Positions 11,358 through 20,839 of a stretch of 64,000 nucleotides of DNA are shown here, piece after piece. The first letter of the stretch is position 1. Every line of letters begins with the position of its first letter. Source of the DNA: Vibrio gallicus (GTDB taxonomy: Bacteria; Pseudomonadota; Gammaproteobacteria; Enterobacterales; Vibrionaceae); contig NZ_AP024871.1 of assembly GCF_024346875.1 (NCBI RefSeq), positions 1,984,001 to 2,048,000 of the forward strand. The letters are read 5' to 3'. The translations under genes were made by a program, and so were the position numbers. Under the pieces are notes generated by a model. The model did not search any database. It had not been told where the DNA came from and saw only the letters and a list, made by a program, of their open reading frames with translations.

Positions 11358-12248
11358 ATGACTCAATACATAGGACGCTTCGCTCCCTCACCTTCAGGTC
11401 CCCTACACTTTGGCTCCTTAGTTGCCGCCTTAGGTAGCTTTTTTCAAGCGCGCGCTCAAAATGGCCAATGGCTAGTGCGCATCGAAGATCTAGATCCCCC
11501 AAGAGAAATGCCAGGTGCAAGTGAAGATATACTCAATTCACTACGAGCCTACCACTTACATTGGGATGGTGAGGTTGTTTATCAGAGCCAACGCCATGCA
11601 CTTTATGAGCAACAAATTCAGCAATGGCTGACACAAGGTCAGGCCTATTATTGCCAATGTACGCGCAAGCAAATAAAAGCCGAAGGTGGATTTTACCTTG
11701 GTCAGTGCCGAAACCAAAACCACAGTGCCTCAGGCAGCGCGGTTAGAATAAAGATAGACCATAGCGTATTACAGTTTGAAGACCTTAAGCATGGGACTAT
11801 ATCCATCCCACCGCAGATAGCAGAAGAAGACTTTATTATTAAGCGCCGAGATGGACTGTTTGCTTACAACCTTGCCGTAGTACTAGATGATATTGATCAG
11901 GGCGTCACTGAGGTAGTGCGGGGCGCTGACCTTATCGAACCGACCGGAAGACAGATAGCCCTTTATCAGATATTGGGTTACACCAAGCTGTCATACTTAC
12001 ACTTGCCACTCGCGGTAACCGACAACGGAGCTAAGCTATCTAAACAGAATCACGCTCAAGCTATCGACACCTGCAATCCAATACCAACTCTACTGCAGGC
12101 TATGCTATTTTTAGGTTTTAATATTCCAGAGGCGATAAAATCGCAAAATATTGAGAAAATCATCCGTTGGGGCATACAAAATTGGCGCTTAACTCAACTA
12201 CCAATTGAAACTGAAATTACAACTCGGTTCTCAAATCGAAAAAGCTAA
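11358..12248 (+). CDS. gluQRS: Glutamyl-Q tRNA(Asp) synthetase
   Basis: Paralog of the catalytic domain of glutamyl-tRNA synthetase that attaches glutamate to the queuosine base of tRNA(Asp). The HIGH-like signature is GPLHFGSLVAALG near residue 14. A zinc site is formed by CQC (C-x-C) and the later YLGQC. The KMSKS-like loop is AKLSKQNH. The 296-aa length lacks an anticodon-binding domain, as expected. It follows the dksA terminator by a few bases, so it may depend on read-through or on a promoter inside dksA. Confidence 0.95.
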   Translation: MTQYIGRFAPSPSGPLHFGSLVAALGSFFQARAQNGQWLVRIEDLDPPREMPGASEDILNSLRAYHLHWDGEVVYQSQRHALYEQQIQQWLTQGQAYYCQCTRKQIKAEGGFYLGQCRNQNHSASGSAVRIKIDHSVLQFEDLKHGTISIPPQIAEEDFIIKRRDGLFAYNLAVVLDDIDQGVTEVVRGADLIEPTGRQIALYQILGYTKLSYLHLPLAVTDNGAKLSKQNHAQAIDTCNPIPTLLQAMLFLGFNIPEAIKSQNIEKIIRWGIQNWRLTQLPIETEITTRFSNRKS

Positions 12249-12316
12249 GCTATTATGTGCCCAATTATTGAGGGTTTATCCCTCCTCGTAACCATCAGGC
12301 ATACCGACTAAATTCG

Positions 12317-13669
12317 ATGACAACAGACTCAGATAGCCAAAACTCGACTGGCAAAATCGACCTTAAGATTTACACTCGAGACCAACACAATATCTCGCGT
12401 CAACACATAAGTGAAAACGCTTTAAAGGTGCTGTATCGATTACAGAAATCCGGCTATGACGCTTACCTAGTAGGCGGTGGTGTACGTGATCTGCTACTTG
12501 GACAATCGCCTAAAGATTTTGATATAGCAACCAATGCTACCCCAGAGCAGATAAAAGACCTGTTCCGAAATTGCCGCCTGATTGGACGTCGTTTTCGCTT
12601 AGCTCATATCATCTTTGGTCGCGATATTATTGAGGTTGCTACCTTTAGAGGACATCACCAACAGCCAGAAAAGCAAACCTCTATTCAATCTGACCAGGGT
12701 ATGCTTTTAAGAGATAATGTCTATGGCAGCATAGATGAAGATGCTGAGCGTCGTGATTTCACTATCAACGCTATGTACTACAATATTGCTGACTTCTCTA
12801 TTCACGACTATGCCAACGGGTTTAAAGACCTTGAGCGCGGTATGGTACGCATGATTGGAGACCCTGAGACTCGTTACCGTGAAGACCCAGTTAGGATGCT
12901 ACGTGCAATTCGATTTGCATCCAAGCTAGATATGGATATCAGCTATGATACCGCAGAGCCAATCAACCATTTAGCGTCTTTATTAGAAAGTATTCCGTCG
13001 GCAAGATTGTATGAAGAAGTATTAAAACTATTACAATCTGGACACGGTCTTGATACCTATGACCTGCTACGAGAATTTGGCCTGTTCCAGCACCTCTTCC
13101 CTCAGGTTACTGAATTTTTCACTGAAGAGGAAGAATCTAAAACTGAGCGCATGATAGAGCAGGTATTAGAGTCTACCGACCAGCGAATTGCTGAAGGAAA
13201 AAGAGTCAACCCTGCCTTTATATTTGCCGCCATCTTATGGTATCCAGTAGAGGCTTACGCTGAGCGCTTAGTTGAACAGCAAGGTATGGCTTACTATGAT
13301 GCGATGATGACTGCGGGCAATCACGTACTGGACGAGCAAGTGAAAAGCACGGCTATCCCTCGCCGTCATACCGCGACCATTCGTGAAGTATGGCAGCTGC
13401 AAAGCCGCTTAGACCGCCGCTCAGGAAAGCGCGCATTCCGCCTCCTTGAACTGAATAAGTTTAGAGCTGGATTTGATTTCCTAGAGATGCGTGGCAATGT
13501 CGAACAAGGCGAAATCCAACAGCTTGCAAAATGGTGGCATACCTTCCAACACTCAGGCCGTAATATGCGACAAGCTATGGTCAATGACCTAGCCAGTCCA
13601 AGCAAGGGTGGTAACAAGCGTCGTCGTTCGTCTAGTAACCGCAAACGCACCAAGAAACCAAGCCAATGA
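12317..13669 (+). CDS. pcnB: Poly(A) polymerase I
   Basis: Adds 3' poly(A) tails that mark RNAs for decay. The nucleotidyltransferase head has LVGGGVRDLLLG and the metal-binding DFD in PKDFDIATNATP. EDAERRDFTINAMYY and an RNA-binding domain follow, and the tail is basic (KRRRSSSNRKRTKK). The product is 450 aa. E. coli pcnB starts at a non-canonical codon. Here ATG 12317 is in frame, and the nearest upstream in-frame stop is at 12269, so a slightly earlier unusual start cannot be excluded. It overlaps folK by 4 nt. Confidence 0.95.
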   Translation: MTTDSDSQNSTGKIDLKIYTRDQHNISRQHISENALKVLYRLQKSGYDAYLVGGGVRDLLLGQSPKDFDIATNATPEQIKDLFRNCRLIGRRFRLAHIIFGRDIIEVATFRGHHQQPEKQTSIQSDQGMLLRDNVYGSIDEDAERRDFTINAMYYNIADFSIHDYANGFKDLERGMVRMIGDPETRYREDPVRMLRAIRFASKLDMDISYDTAEPINHLASLLESIPSARLYEEVLKLLQSGHGLDTYDLLREFGLFQHLFPQVTEFFTEEEESKTERMIEQVLESTDQRIAEGKRVNPAFIFAAILWYPVEAYAERLVEQQGMAYYDAMMTAGNHVLDEQVKSTAIPRRHTATIREVWQLQSRLDRRSGKRAFRLLELNKFRAGFDFLEMRGNVEQGEIQQLAKWWHTFQHSGRNMRQAMVNDLASPSKGGNKRRRSSSNRKRTKKPSQ

Positions 13670-14151
13670 TCACCACCTATATCGCGGTAGGAAGCAACTT
13701 GGGAGACCCTGTCTCTCAAGCTTTGCTAGCAATAAAGAGCTTAGCCGATATTCCAAAAACTCGTGTCATTGAGGCATCGTCTCTATATAGCAGTACCCCT
13801 ATGGGACCGCAAAATCAGCCTGATTACATTAATGCTGTTGTAAAAATAGAGACCGAGCTTTCCCCTATCGAACTGCTCGATTGCACTCAACAAATAGAGC
13901 AACAGCAAGGACGTGAACGTAAAGATGAACGTTGGGGACCTCGTACTCTAGACCTTGATATTTTACTCTATGGCACACAAGTAATAGATGAACCTCGCTT
14001 AACTGTTCCTCACTATGGAATGAAAACCCGAGAATTTGTTTTATATCCACTACAAGAAATTGAACCTAATTTAGTACTACCAGATGGAAGCACACTTAAG
14101 TCTCTAATAGGCAATGTAGACCAAAACGGTCTGCGAGTGTGGGGCGAATAG
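13666..14151 (+). CDS. folK: 6-hydroxymethyl-7,8-dihydropterin pyrophosphokinase (HPPK)
   Basis: Catalyses pyrophosphoryl transfer in folate synthesis. The signatures are AVGSNLGDP at the N-terminus and [15 protein letters not shown], which contains the two metal-binding aspartates. The length of 161 aa is normal. The ATG overlaps the pcnB stop (ATGA), indicating translational coupling. panB follows after 25 nt. Confidence 0.96.
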   Translation: MITTYIAVGSNLGDPVSQALLAIKSLADIPKTRVIEASSLYSSTPMGPQNQPDYINAVVKIETELSPIELLDCTQQIEQQQGRERKDERWGPRTLDLDILLYGTQVIDEPRLTVPHYGMKTREFVLYPLQEIEPNLVLPDGSTLKSLIGNVDQNGLRVWGE

Positions 14152-14176
14152 CTACTTCCAAGTAAAGGCAAAAAAA

Positions 14177-14971
14177 ATGAAAAAAGTTACCGTTAGCACA
14201 TTAATGAAATGGAAAGCAGAAGGACGAAAATTCGCTTCGTCTACCGCTTATGATGCGAGCTTTGCGCAACTATTTGAACAGCAAGAAATGCCCGTTCTAT
14301 TAGTGGGTGATTCTCTAGGTATGGTTCTACAAGGTAAGCCTGACACCTTGCCGGTAACCATTGAAGACATTGCATATCATACCCGCTGCGTGCGAGCAGG
14401 TAGTCCAAACAGCCTGCTTATGGCTGATATGCCATTTATGAGCTATGCCACTCCTGAACTTGCCTGTATCGAAGCTGGAAAGCTGATGCGAGCGGGAGCA
14501 AACATGGTCAAGCTAGAAGGTGGCGCTTGGCTTACTGAAACCGTTAAAATGCTAACTGAGCGTGCTGTACCCGTTTGTGCTCATTTAGGCCTAACGCCAC
14601 AATCTGTGAACATTTTTGGTGGATTCAAGGTCCAAGGTCGCGAGCAAGAACAAGCAGATAAGATGGTACGAGATGCCCTTGAGCTGCAAAATGCTGGCGC
14701 TCAAATAATTCTTTTAGAGTGTGTTCCAGCTGAGCTGGCTGAGCGTATCACTAACGCATTGAATGTACCTGTAATTGGTATTGGCGCAGGGAATTCTACC
14801 GACGGTCAAATCCTAGTAATGCATGATATGTTTGGTATCTCGGCTAACTACATGCCGAAGTTTTCTAAAAACTTCCTTGCTGAAACTGGTGATATGCGCG
14901 CCGCTGTAACTCAGTACATTGAGCAAGTACAAGATGCTACCTTCCCCGGTCCAGACCACACGATTGCATAG
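14177..14971 (+). CDS. panB: 3-methyl-2-oxobutanoate hydroxymethyltransferase
   Basis: First committed step of pantothenate synthesis, making ketopantoate from alpha-ketoisovalerate and methylene-THF. A (beta/alpha)8-barrel of 264 aa carries the [13 protein letters not shown] signature, [16 protein letters not shown] and IGIGAG. It is 9 nt from panC on the same strand, the normal panBC operon. Confidence 0.97.
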   Translation: MKKVTVSTLMKWKAEGRKFASSTAYDASFAQLFEQQEMPVLLVGDSLGMVLQGKPDTLPVTIEDIAYHTRCVRAGSPNSLLMADMPFMSYATPELACIEAGKLMRAGANMVKLEGGAWLTETVKMLTERAVPVCAHLGLTPQSVNIFGGFKVQGREQEQADKMVRDALELQNAGAQIILLECVPAELAERITNALNVPVIGIGAGNSTDGQILVMHDMFGISANYMPKFSKNFLAETGDMRAAVTQYIEQVQDATFPGPDHTIA

Positions 14972-14980
14972 GACAATATC

Positions 14981-15832
14981 ATGCTTACTGTAAAACAACC
15001 GACTGAGCTGCGAGAGCAAATTCGCACCTTTAAGCGTCAGGGAAAAACGATCTGTTTTGTACCTACTATGGGTAATCTGCATCATGGTCATTTCACGCTA
15101 GTGAAAGAAGCTAGGCAGCATGCCGACATTGTGGTTGTCAGTATTTTTGTGAATCCAATGCAATTTGGCAACCCTGACGACCTCAACAACTACCCGCGCA
15201 CTCTAGAGCAAGACCTTGCCCAGCTTAAACAGCTAGGTACTGACTTAGTGTTCACTCCAACCCCTGAGGTTATATACCCTAGGGGGCTAGAGAACCAAAC
15301 CTCGGTTGAAGTACCTAAGCTATCTACGATGCTTGAGGGGGTATCTCGCCCTGGGCATTTTCGTGGTGTCGCAACCGTAGTTACTAAGCTGTTTAATCTA
15401 GTTCAACCGGATGTGGCCTGCTTTGGTGAAAAAGACTTCCAACAGGTCGCGGTTATTCGACAAATGGTTGAAGACCTTGCGATGGATATTAAGATCATTC
15501 CAGTACCTATCGTGCGTGAAGCCAGTGGCCTTGCTATGAGCTCTCGCAATGGGCGTTTAACTGAGCAGCAGCTTACTATCGCGCCACAACTGGCTAAAGT
15601 GATGCATCAAATGGCTGACCACATGCTTAAAGCCCCACTGGAGACTGCCGCTGTTATAAAGCAGGGTGAGGAAGCTATCCAGCTGGCTGGAATGAAGCCT
15701 GATGAGTTGTTTATTTGCGACGCTCACACCCTGGGTAGTATTAATGCTGATACAAGCGAAGCCGTTATCTTAGTTGCTGCCTTCTTAGGTCAAGTTCGAC
15801 TTATTGATAACCTAGTAGTCAAGCTCGCTTAA
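14981..15832 (+). CDS. panC: Pantothenate synthetase
   Basis: Condenses pantoate and beta-alanine using ATP. The nucleotidyl-transferase HxGH motif reads [10 protein letters not shown] near residue 28, followed by [16 protein letters not shown] and MSSRNGRL. The length of 283 aa is usual. It is the last gene of the folK-panBC group, and a terminator follows 19 nt after the stop. Confidence 0.97.
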   Translation: MLTVKQPTELREQIRTFKRQGKTICFVPTMGNLHHGHFTLVKEARQHADIVVVSIFVNPMQFGNPDDLNNYPRTLEQDLAQLKQLGTDLVFTPTPEVIYPRGLENQTSVEVPKLSTMLEGVSRPGHFRGVATVVTKLFNLVQPDVACFGEKDFQQVAVIRQMVEDLAMDIKIIPVPIVREASGLAMSSRNGRLTEQQLTIAPQLAKVMHQMADHMLKAPLETAAVIKQGEEAIQLAGMKPDELFICDAHTLGSINADTSEAVILVAAFLGQVRLIDNLVVKLA

Positions 15833-15851
15833 GCAACAATCATTAAATAGC

Positions 15852-15882
15852 AAAAAGGGCAGTATTTAACTGCCCTTTTTTA
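15852..15882. terminator. Terminator between panC and yadH (probably bidirectional)
   Basis: AAAAAGGGCAGT / ACTGCCCTTTTTT hairpin with a short AT loop. T tracts on both strands suit the convergent panC and yadH genes. Confidence 0.88.
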
Positions 15883-15909
15883 GTTCTATGGTTTTGCTAC
15901 TAAATGCGA

Positions 15910-16680
15910 CTAGCTTCTAAGACCGATACCGCGATCGACTAGATAGTACGCAAGGCTAAACAGCAGCACGACAAACACAGTCAATACCGTAAATGAGCTG
16001 ACTATATTGACATCCGAAACCCCAAGGAATCCATAGCGGAATGCATTCACCATATAAACTATTGGGTTGATTTTCGAGATATGTTGCCAAAATTCAGGTA
16101 ACAAACTTATCGAATAGAATACACCACCAAGATAGGTTAGAGGGGTCAAAATAAAGGTTGGGATAATGGAAATATCATCAAATGATCCCGCAAACACCGC
16201 ATTGATCAAACCGCCAAGTGAGAACACAATCGAGGTCATCACCACTGTACCTATTATAATTCCCCAGTGATGAACATGCAGGTCAACAAACAGCAGTGAC
16301 ACTATTGTAACTATAGTTCCAACCAACAGACCGCGAACGACCCCACCCATTACATAGCCAGCAATAATGACGTAGGTTGGAATTGGCGCCACCAGCAATT
16401 CTTCAATGTTTTTCTGAAACTTAGAGCTAAAGAATGATGATGCAACGTTTGAATATGAGTTGGTAATAACGCTCATCATAATCAACCCAGGGACGATATA
16501 CTCCATATAAGTAAAGCCGCCCATCTGCCCGATTCTAGAACCAATCAGGCTGCCGAAGATCACAAAATAGAGCGTCATGGTAATCGCGGGTGGTACAAGT
16601 GTTTGTACCCAAATACGCATAAAGCGATGGATTTCTTTGCTAAGTAGGCTCTTAAATGCCGTCCAATAAATCGCGTACAC
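15910..16680 (-). CDS. yadH: ABC-2 type transporter permease (YadH family)
   Basis: Integral membrane partner of the adjacent ATPase. It has about six hydrophobic segments and family motifs such as IHRFMRIWVQTLVPP, NIEELLVAP and LTPLTYLGGVFYS. I start at GTG 16680, one base after the yadG stop, because GGAGG lies 8-12 nt upstream and the resulting 256-aa protein matches the family length. The longer frame from a TTG at 16731 lies inside yadG. The substrate of this exporter pair is unknown. Confidence 0.93.
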   Translation of the reverse strand: MYAIYWTAFKSLLSKEIHRFMRIWVQTLVPPAITMTLYFVIFGSLIGSRIGQMGGFTYMEYIVPGLIMMSVITNSYSNVASSFFSSKFQKNIEELLVAPIPTYVIIAGYVMGGVVRGLLVGTIVTIVSLLFVDLHVHHWGIIIGTVVMTSIVFSLGGLINAVFAGSFDDISIIPTFILTPLTYLGGVFYSISLLPEFWQHISKINPIVYMVNAFRYGFLGVSDVNIVSSFTVLTVFVVLLFSLAYYLVDRGIGLRS

Positions 16681-16681
16681 C

Positions 16682-17602
16682 TTATTTCTCCTCCGTTTGA
16701 TTACGAACAATGGTAACAAACAGTTCTTCAAGGCGGTTGGCCTTGTTTCTCATCGATAGAACCTTAATACCCTGCTCAGTTAACTGAGTGAATACGTGAT
16801 TCAAGCCTTGTTCTTTTTGCAGTTCAATCTCTAAAGAACCATTACTAAAGCTCTGCTTAACCACACCATCAAGTTGCTGTGGTGGCTGACCCGCTTCAAG
16901 ATCGAAAATAAAGGTCTCAACCTGAAGCTTATTAAGCAGCGCTTTCATGCTGGTATTCTCTATTAGCTCACCACGGTTGATGATACCGATATTACGACAC
17001 AGCATTTCTGCCTCTTCGAGGTAATGCGTGGTCAAAATAATGGTAATCCCCTCCAAGTTGATCTGCTTTAGAAACTCCCACATTGAGCGGCGTAGCTCGA
17101 TATCTACACCGGCAGTTGGCTCATCTAAAATCAATAGTTGAGGCTCATGCATTAATGCTCGAGCGATCATAAGACGGCGCTTCATACCACCCGATAGGCT
17201 GCGAGCTCGATCTTTGCGCTTACTCCAAAGATCCAACTGCGTCAGGTATTTTTGCGCTCTGAGTTTGGCGTCTTGGCGTGATACACCGTAATAACCGGCT
17301 TGTTGCAGTACTATCTGCTCAACGGTTTCAAACATGTTGAAGTTAAACTCTTGTGGTACCAAGCCTAAATGCTGCTTGGCCAATTCAAGGTCTTTATCTA
17401 TATCATGTCCAAAGACTTTAACCGTACCTGAGGTCTTATTAACTAAAGAAGAAATAATACCTATAGTGGTAGACTTACCTGCACCATTAGGGCCCAACAA
17501 GGCATAAAAGTCCCCTTTTTTTACATTCAGGCTCACACCCTTTAGTGCTTCAAACCCACCTGAATATGTTTTTCTAAGCTGTTCTATTTCTAATGCAATC
17601 AT
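16682..17602 (-). CDS. yadG: ABC transporter ATP-binding protein (YadG family)
   Basis: ABC ATPase of 306 aa: Walker A GPNGAGKST near residue 37, signature LSGGMKRRL, Walker B LLILDEPTAGVD and the switch histidine in LTTHYLEEAE. A C-terminal extension typical of the YadG/CcmA-like group follows. It forms an operon with yadH downstream and is divergent from can, with 236 nt between them. The substrate cannot be read from sequence. Confidence 0.94.
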   Translation of the reverse strand: MIALEIEQLRKTYSGGFEALKGVSLNVKKGDFYALLGPNGAGKSTTIGIISSLVNKTSGTVKVFGHDIDKDLELAKQHLGLVPQEFNFNMFETVEQIVLQQAGYYGVSRQDAKLRAQKYLTQLDLWSKRKDRARSLSGGMKRRLMIARALMHEPQLLILDEPTAGVDIELRRSMWEFLKQINLEGITIILTTHYLEEAEMLCRNIGIINRGELIENTSMKALLNKLQVETFIFDLEAGQPPQQLDGVVKQSFSNGSLEIELQKEQGLNHVFTQLTEQGIKVLSMRNKANRLEELFVTIVRNQTEEK

Positions 17603-17699
17603 ATTAGCTACCGCTTTATTCCTTATCGGAATCTGCTATATTTCCAATAATATCGAAAAGTGTATGTATTTTACTATAAATGACGATCCATGTAACAGA

Positions 17700-17720
17700 T
17701 TTCAATAGTAAAGATTGAAA
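17700..17720. promoter_or_regulatory. Inverted repeat between yadG and can
   Basis: TTTCAAT-N7-ATTGAAA lies in the divergent intergenic region, followed at once by a second small inverted repeat (AACTAA ... TTAGTT). It could be an operator for either gene, but the DNA is AT-rich and chance is not excluded. Confidence 0.2.
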
Positions 17721-17838
17721 CTAAAAAAATTAGTTAATTTGAGCCTAAACAGCTCTGATGAGTAATCCTGACACTATTTTAACAAGATTCAAATTAATGC
17801 TTTGTGTATAGTATTCTCAATAAATAAAGGGACTTATC

Positions 17839-18483
17839 ATGCCAGAAATTAAACAGTTATTTGAAAACAACTCAAAATGGTCTGAATCACTTAAAGCAGA
17901 AATGCCTGAGTATTTTTCGACATTAGCTTCAGGGCAATCACCAGGCTTTCTATGGATTGGATGTTCCGATAGCCGAGTGCCTGCAGAACGCCTGACTGGG
18001 TTGTACTCCGGAGAACTGTTTGTTCACCGAAATGTAGCTAACCAGGTTATCCACACTGACCTTAACTGTTTATCCGTAGTTCAGTATGCGGTTGATGTAT
18101 TAAAGGTAAAGCATATTATTGTTTGTGGTCACTATGGCTGTGGAGGAGTTCAAGCATCAATTGATAACCCTAACCTTGGTCTTATCAACAACTGGATACT
18201 GCATATTCGCGACCATTATCTAAAACACCGCAAACTGATTGATTCACTACCTTTAGAAATGCAAGGCGACAAACTCGGCGAGATCAATGTAGCGGAACAG
18301 GTGTACAACTTGGGCAACTCAAGTATTTTACGTAATGCCTGGGATCGCGGTCAGCAGGTTGAAATACACGGCGTTATCTATGGTATCGGCGATGGCAAAC
18401 TAACGGATCTGGAAATGAACTGTGCTAGTCATGAAAGCCTTGAAGCAACCTATCAAGAAGCTATGGCTAAAATCATAGGCTAA
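17839..18483 (+). CDS. can: Beta-class carbonic anhydrase
   Basis: Interconverts CO2 and bicarbonate, supplying bicarbonate for carboxylations. The zinc ligands of the beta class are present at the positions known in E. coli Can: Cys42 and Asp44 in GCSDSRV, His98 and Cys101 in HYGCGG. The length of 214 aa is normal. AAAGGGAC lies just upstream of ATG 17839. Confidence 0.97.
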   Translation: MPEIKQLFENNSKWSESLKAEMPEYFSTLASGQSPGFLWIGCSDSRVPAERLTGLYSGELFVHRNVANQVIHTDLNCLSVVQYAVDVLKVKHIIVCGHYGCGGVQASIDNPNLGLINNWILHIRDHYLKHRKLIDSLPLEMQGDKLGEINVAEQVYNLGNSSILRNAWDRGQQVEIHGVIYGIGDGKLTDLEMNCASHESLEATYQEAMAKIIG

Positions 18484-18501
18484 CCGTCGCTTTATACATT
18501 C

Positions 18502-18532
18502 AAAAAAGGCAGCTCTGATAGCTGCCTTTTTG
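18502..18532. terminator. Bidirectional terminator between can and hpt
   Basis: AAAAAAGGCAGCT / AGCTGCCTTTTTG hairpin with T tracts on both strands, between two convergent genes. Confidence 0.9.
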
Positions 18533-18540
18533 TTAACTGG

Positions 18541-19071
18541 TTACTCTTGGGGTACGACCTTACCTATGTACGGCAGGTTACGATACTTCTGCGCGTAATC
18601 GATACCAACACCAACCACAAACTCATCTGGGATCTCAAAACCGATCCATTTAACATCTACCTCAACCTCACGACGAGAAGGCTTGTCTAATAACGTGGCG
18701 ATCTGAATAGAGTTAGGTTCTCGGATTGCTAGGATGTCGCATACCTTACTTAAGGTATTGCCAGTATCTATGATGTCTTCTACTAGCAGTACATCCTTGC
18801 CTTGAATGTCATCATCAAGGTCTTTCAAAATGCGTACATCGCGAGTACTTTGCATACTATTACCATAGCTTGACGCCGTCATAAAATCGACGGTGTGGTT
18901 TACGGTAACCGCTCGTGAAAGATCAGCCATAAATACGAATGAACCACGTAATAAACCAACTAACACTAATTCATCACTATCTTTATAGTGCTCATTTATC
19001 TGTGCGCCTAGCTGCTTTACTCTCTCTTGCACTTCTTGCTCAGAGATCATGACTTCAACGGTATGTTTCAT
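18541..19071 (-). CDS. hpt: Hypoxanthine phosphoribosyltransferase
   Basis: Purine salvage enzyme making IMP (and GMP) from PRPP. The PRPP-binding motif is [14 protein letters not shown], and [11 protein letters not shown] and DFMTASSYG are family signatures. I start at ATG 19071 ([10 protein letters not shown], 176 aa), the usual N-terminus, with GAGAAG a few bases before. An in-frame GTG at 19083 would add four residues. Confidence 0.95.
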   Translation of the reverse strand: MKHTVEVMISEQEVQERVKQLGAQINEHYKDSDELVLVGLLRGSFVFMADLSRAVTVNHTVDFMTASSYGNSMQSTRDVRILKDLDDDIQGKDVLLVEDIIDTGNTLSKVCDILAIREPNSIQIATLLDKPSRREVEVDVKWIGFEIPDEFVVGVGIDYAQKYRNLPYIGKVVPQE

Positions 19072-19158
19072 AGTGCTTCTCACTAATGGAATATAGCTTC
19101 AACTATAGGATCAAAAGGGCAAGCATTGTAGCAGACAAAATTAGTTACAGAAAAACAA

Positions 19159-19186
19159 AAACCCAGCCACTTGGCTGGGTTTAGAT
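19159..19186 (-). terminator. Rho-independent terminator after lpdA
   Basis: On the minus strand AAACCCAGCC-AAGT-GGCTGGGTTT is followed by TTGTTTTTC. It ends the lpdA transcript 27 nt after its stop. Confidence 0.9.
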
Positions 19187-19208
19187 TCAGTCACTTAAAA
19201 CAGTTAAA

Positions 19209-20639
19209 CTATTTTTTCTTTTTAACTGCTTTTTTGTTTGGTAAATCGGTAATTGAACCTTCAAATACCTCAGCGGCCAAACCTACAGACTCATGCAATG
19301 TTGGGTGAGCATGGATAGTCAATGCAATATCTTCTGCATCACAACCCATCTCAATTGCAAGGCCAATTTCACCTAGCAATTCGCCACCGTTAGTACCAAC
19401 GATAGCACCACCAATAACACGGTGTGTTTCTTTATCAAAGATAAGCTTAGTCATACCATCTGAACAATCAGATGCAATCGCACGACCCGATGCAGCCCAC
19501 GGGAAACTTGCAACTTCATAGTTAATGCCTTCAGACTTAGCTTCTTTCTCTGTCTTACCTACCCACGCCACTTCTGGCTCAGTGTAAGCAATTGAAGGAA
19601 TAACTTTAGGGTCAAAGTAGTGTTTCTTACCAGAGATAACCTCTGCTGCAACATGACCTTCATGCACGCCTTTGTGAGCAAGCATAGGTTGACCTACGAT
19701 ATCACCGATAGCATGGATGTGCGGTACATTGGTACGAAGCTGTTTATCAACATTGATAAAGCCGCGCTCATCAACCTCTATACCCGCTTTCTCTGCATCA
19801 AGTAGCTTGCCATTTGGCACACGACCGATAGCAACTAGAACGGCATCATAGCGCTCAGCTTCTGCTGGTGCTTTTTTGCCTTCCATAGAAACATAGATAC
19901 CATCTTCTTTGGCTTCAACAGCGGTAACCTTGGTTTCAAGCATCAAGTTAAACTTGTTCTTAATACGCTTGGTGTACACCTTAACGATGTCTTTATCAGC
20001 GGCTGGAATAACTTGGTCAAACATCTCAACAACATCGACCTTAGAACCCAATGAATGGTAAACAGTGCCCATTTCCAGACCAATGATACCGCCACCCATG
20101 ATAAGCAACTTGCCAGGAACTTCTTTCAGCTCTAGTGCGTCAGTAGAATCCCAAATACGAGGGTCTTCATGAGGAATAAATGGCAGTTTAATTGGACGCG
20201 AACCTGCGGCAACAATTGCGTTGTCAAAGTTAACAAGCGTTGTTTCACCCTCGCCTTCTACAGCGATAGTATTTGGACCGGTAAATTTGCCGTAACCGTT
20301 AATAACCGTAACCTTACGCATCTTAGCCATGCCGTCTAGGCCGCCAGTTAGCTGAGTTACAACCTTATCTTTCCAAATGCGAATTTTGTCAATGTCGGTT
20401 TGTGGTTCACCAAAAACAACACCGTGCTCTGCCATCGCTTTTGCTTCTTCAATAACTTTAGAAACGTGAAGAAGTGCTTTCGATGGGATACAACCCACGT
20501 TAAGACATACGCCACCTAGGCTGCTATAACGCTCGATTAGTACAGTTTCAAGACCTAAGTCTGCGCAACGGAAAGCGGCAGAGTATCCAGCAGGACCTGA
20601 ACCCAGTACCACAACTTGGGCTTTAATTTCTTTGCTCAT
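19209..20639 (-). CDS. lpdA: Dihydrolipoamide dehydrogenase (E3)
   Basis: FAD enzyme that reoxidises lipoyl groups of the pyruvate and 2-oxoglutarate dehydrogenase complexes. The FAD site is VVLGSGPAGYSAA, the redox-active disulfide is in GGVCLNVGCIPSK, the NAD site is MGGGIIGLEMG, and the catalytic His-Glu pair is HAHPTLHE. At 476 aa it is full length. It is separated from aceF by a terminator and 200 nt of DNA, so it probably has its own promoter in addition to read-through from pdhR-aceEF. Confidence 0.97.
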   Translation of the reverse strand: MSKEIKAQVVVLGSGPAGYSAAFRCADLGLETVLIERYSSLGGVCLNVGCIPSKALLHVSKVIEEAKAMAEHGVVFGEPQTDIDKIRIWKDKVVTQLTGGLDGMAKMRKVTVINGYGKFTGPNTIAVEGEGETTLVNFDNAIVAAGSRPIKLPFIPHEDPRIWDSTDALELKEVPGKLLIMGGGIIGLEMGTVYHSLGSKVDVVEMFDQVIPAADKDIVKVYTKRIKNKFNLMLETKVTAVEAKEDGIYVSMEGKKAPAEAERYDAVLVAIGRVPNGKLLDAEKAGIEVDERGFINVDKQLRTNVPHIHAIGDIVGQPMLAHKGVHEGHVAAEVISGKKHYFDPKVIPSIAYTEPEVAWVGKTEKEAKSEGINYEVASFPWAASGRAIASDCSDGMTKLIFDKETHRVIGGAIVGTNGGELLGEIGLAIEMGCDAEDIALTIHAHPTLHESVGLAAEVFEGSITDLPNKKAVKKKK

Positions 20640-20696
20640 TTTGACCTCTTGTAGTCATTATCCCTAACAGGCTAATTGGGTATTTGCGTTACCCCA

Positions 20697-20714
20697 GTTT
20701 ACAAACTTGTAAAC
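20697..20714. promoter_or_regulatory. 18-bp inverted repeat upstream of lpdA (candidate operator)
   Basis: GTTTACAA-AC-TTGTAAAC has perfect 8-bp arms and lies 57 nt upstream of the lpdA ATG, inside the 200-nt aceF-lpdA gap. A looser GGGTA-N7-TACCC repeat lies just beside it, upstream relative to the plus strand (about 20678-20694). The place and symmetry suit a dimeric repressor. It does not match the PdhR box, and I do not recognise the factor. Confidence 0.4.
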
Positions 20715-20810
20715 TAAGAGAAAACTAATTCCATTTAGGCTGTGAGCTATACAACAATTCGGCGCTAACTTATCTCAGTTACGCCCAATTTTGTTAAATA
20801 TTTGCGACAA

Positions 20811-20834
20811 AAAGCAGCTCTTGCGAGCTGCTCT
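20811..20834 (-). terminator. Terminator between aceF and lpdA
   Basis: On the minus strand AGCAGCTC-GCAA-GAGCTGCT is followed by TTTTTG, directly after the aceF stop. It would reduce or stop read-through into lpdA. Confidence 0.82.
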
Positions 20835-20839
20835 GTTTT

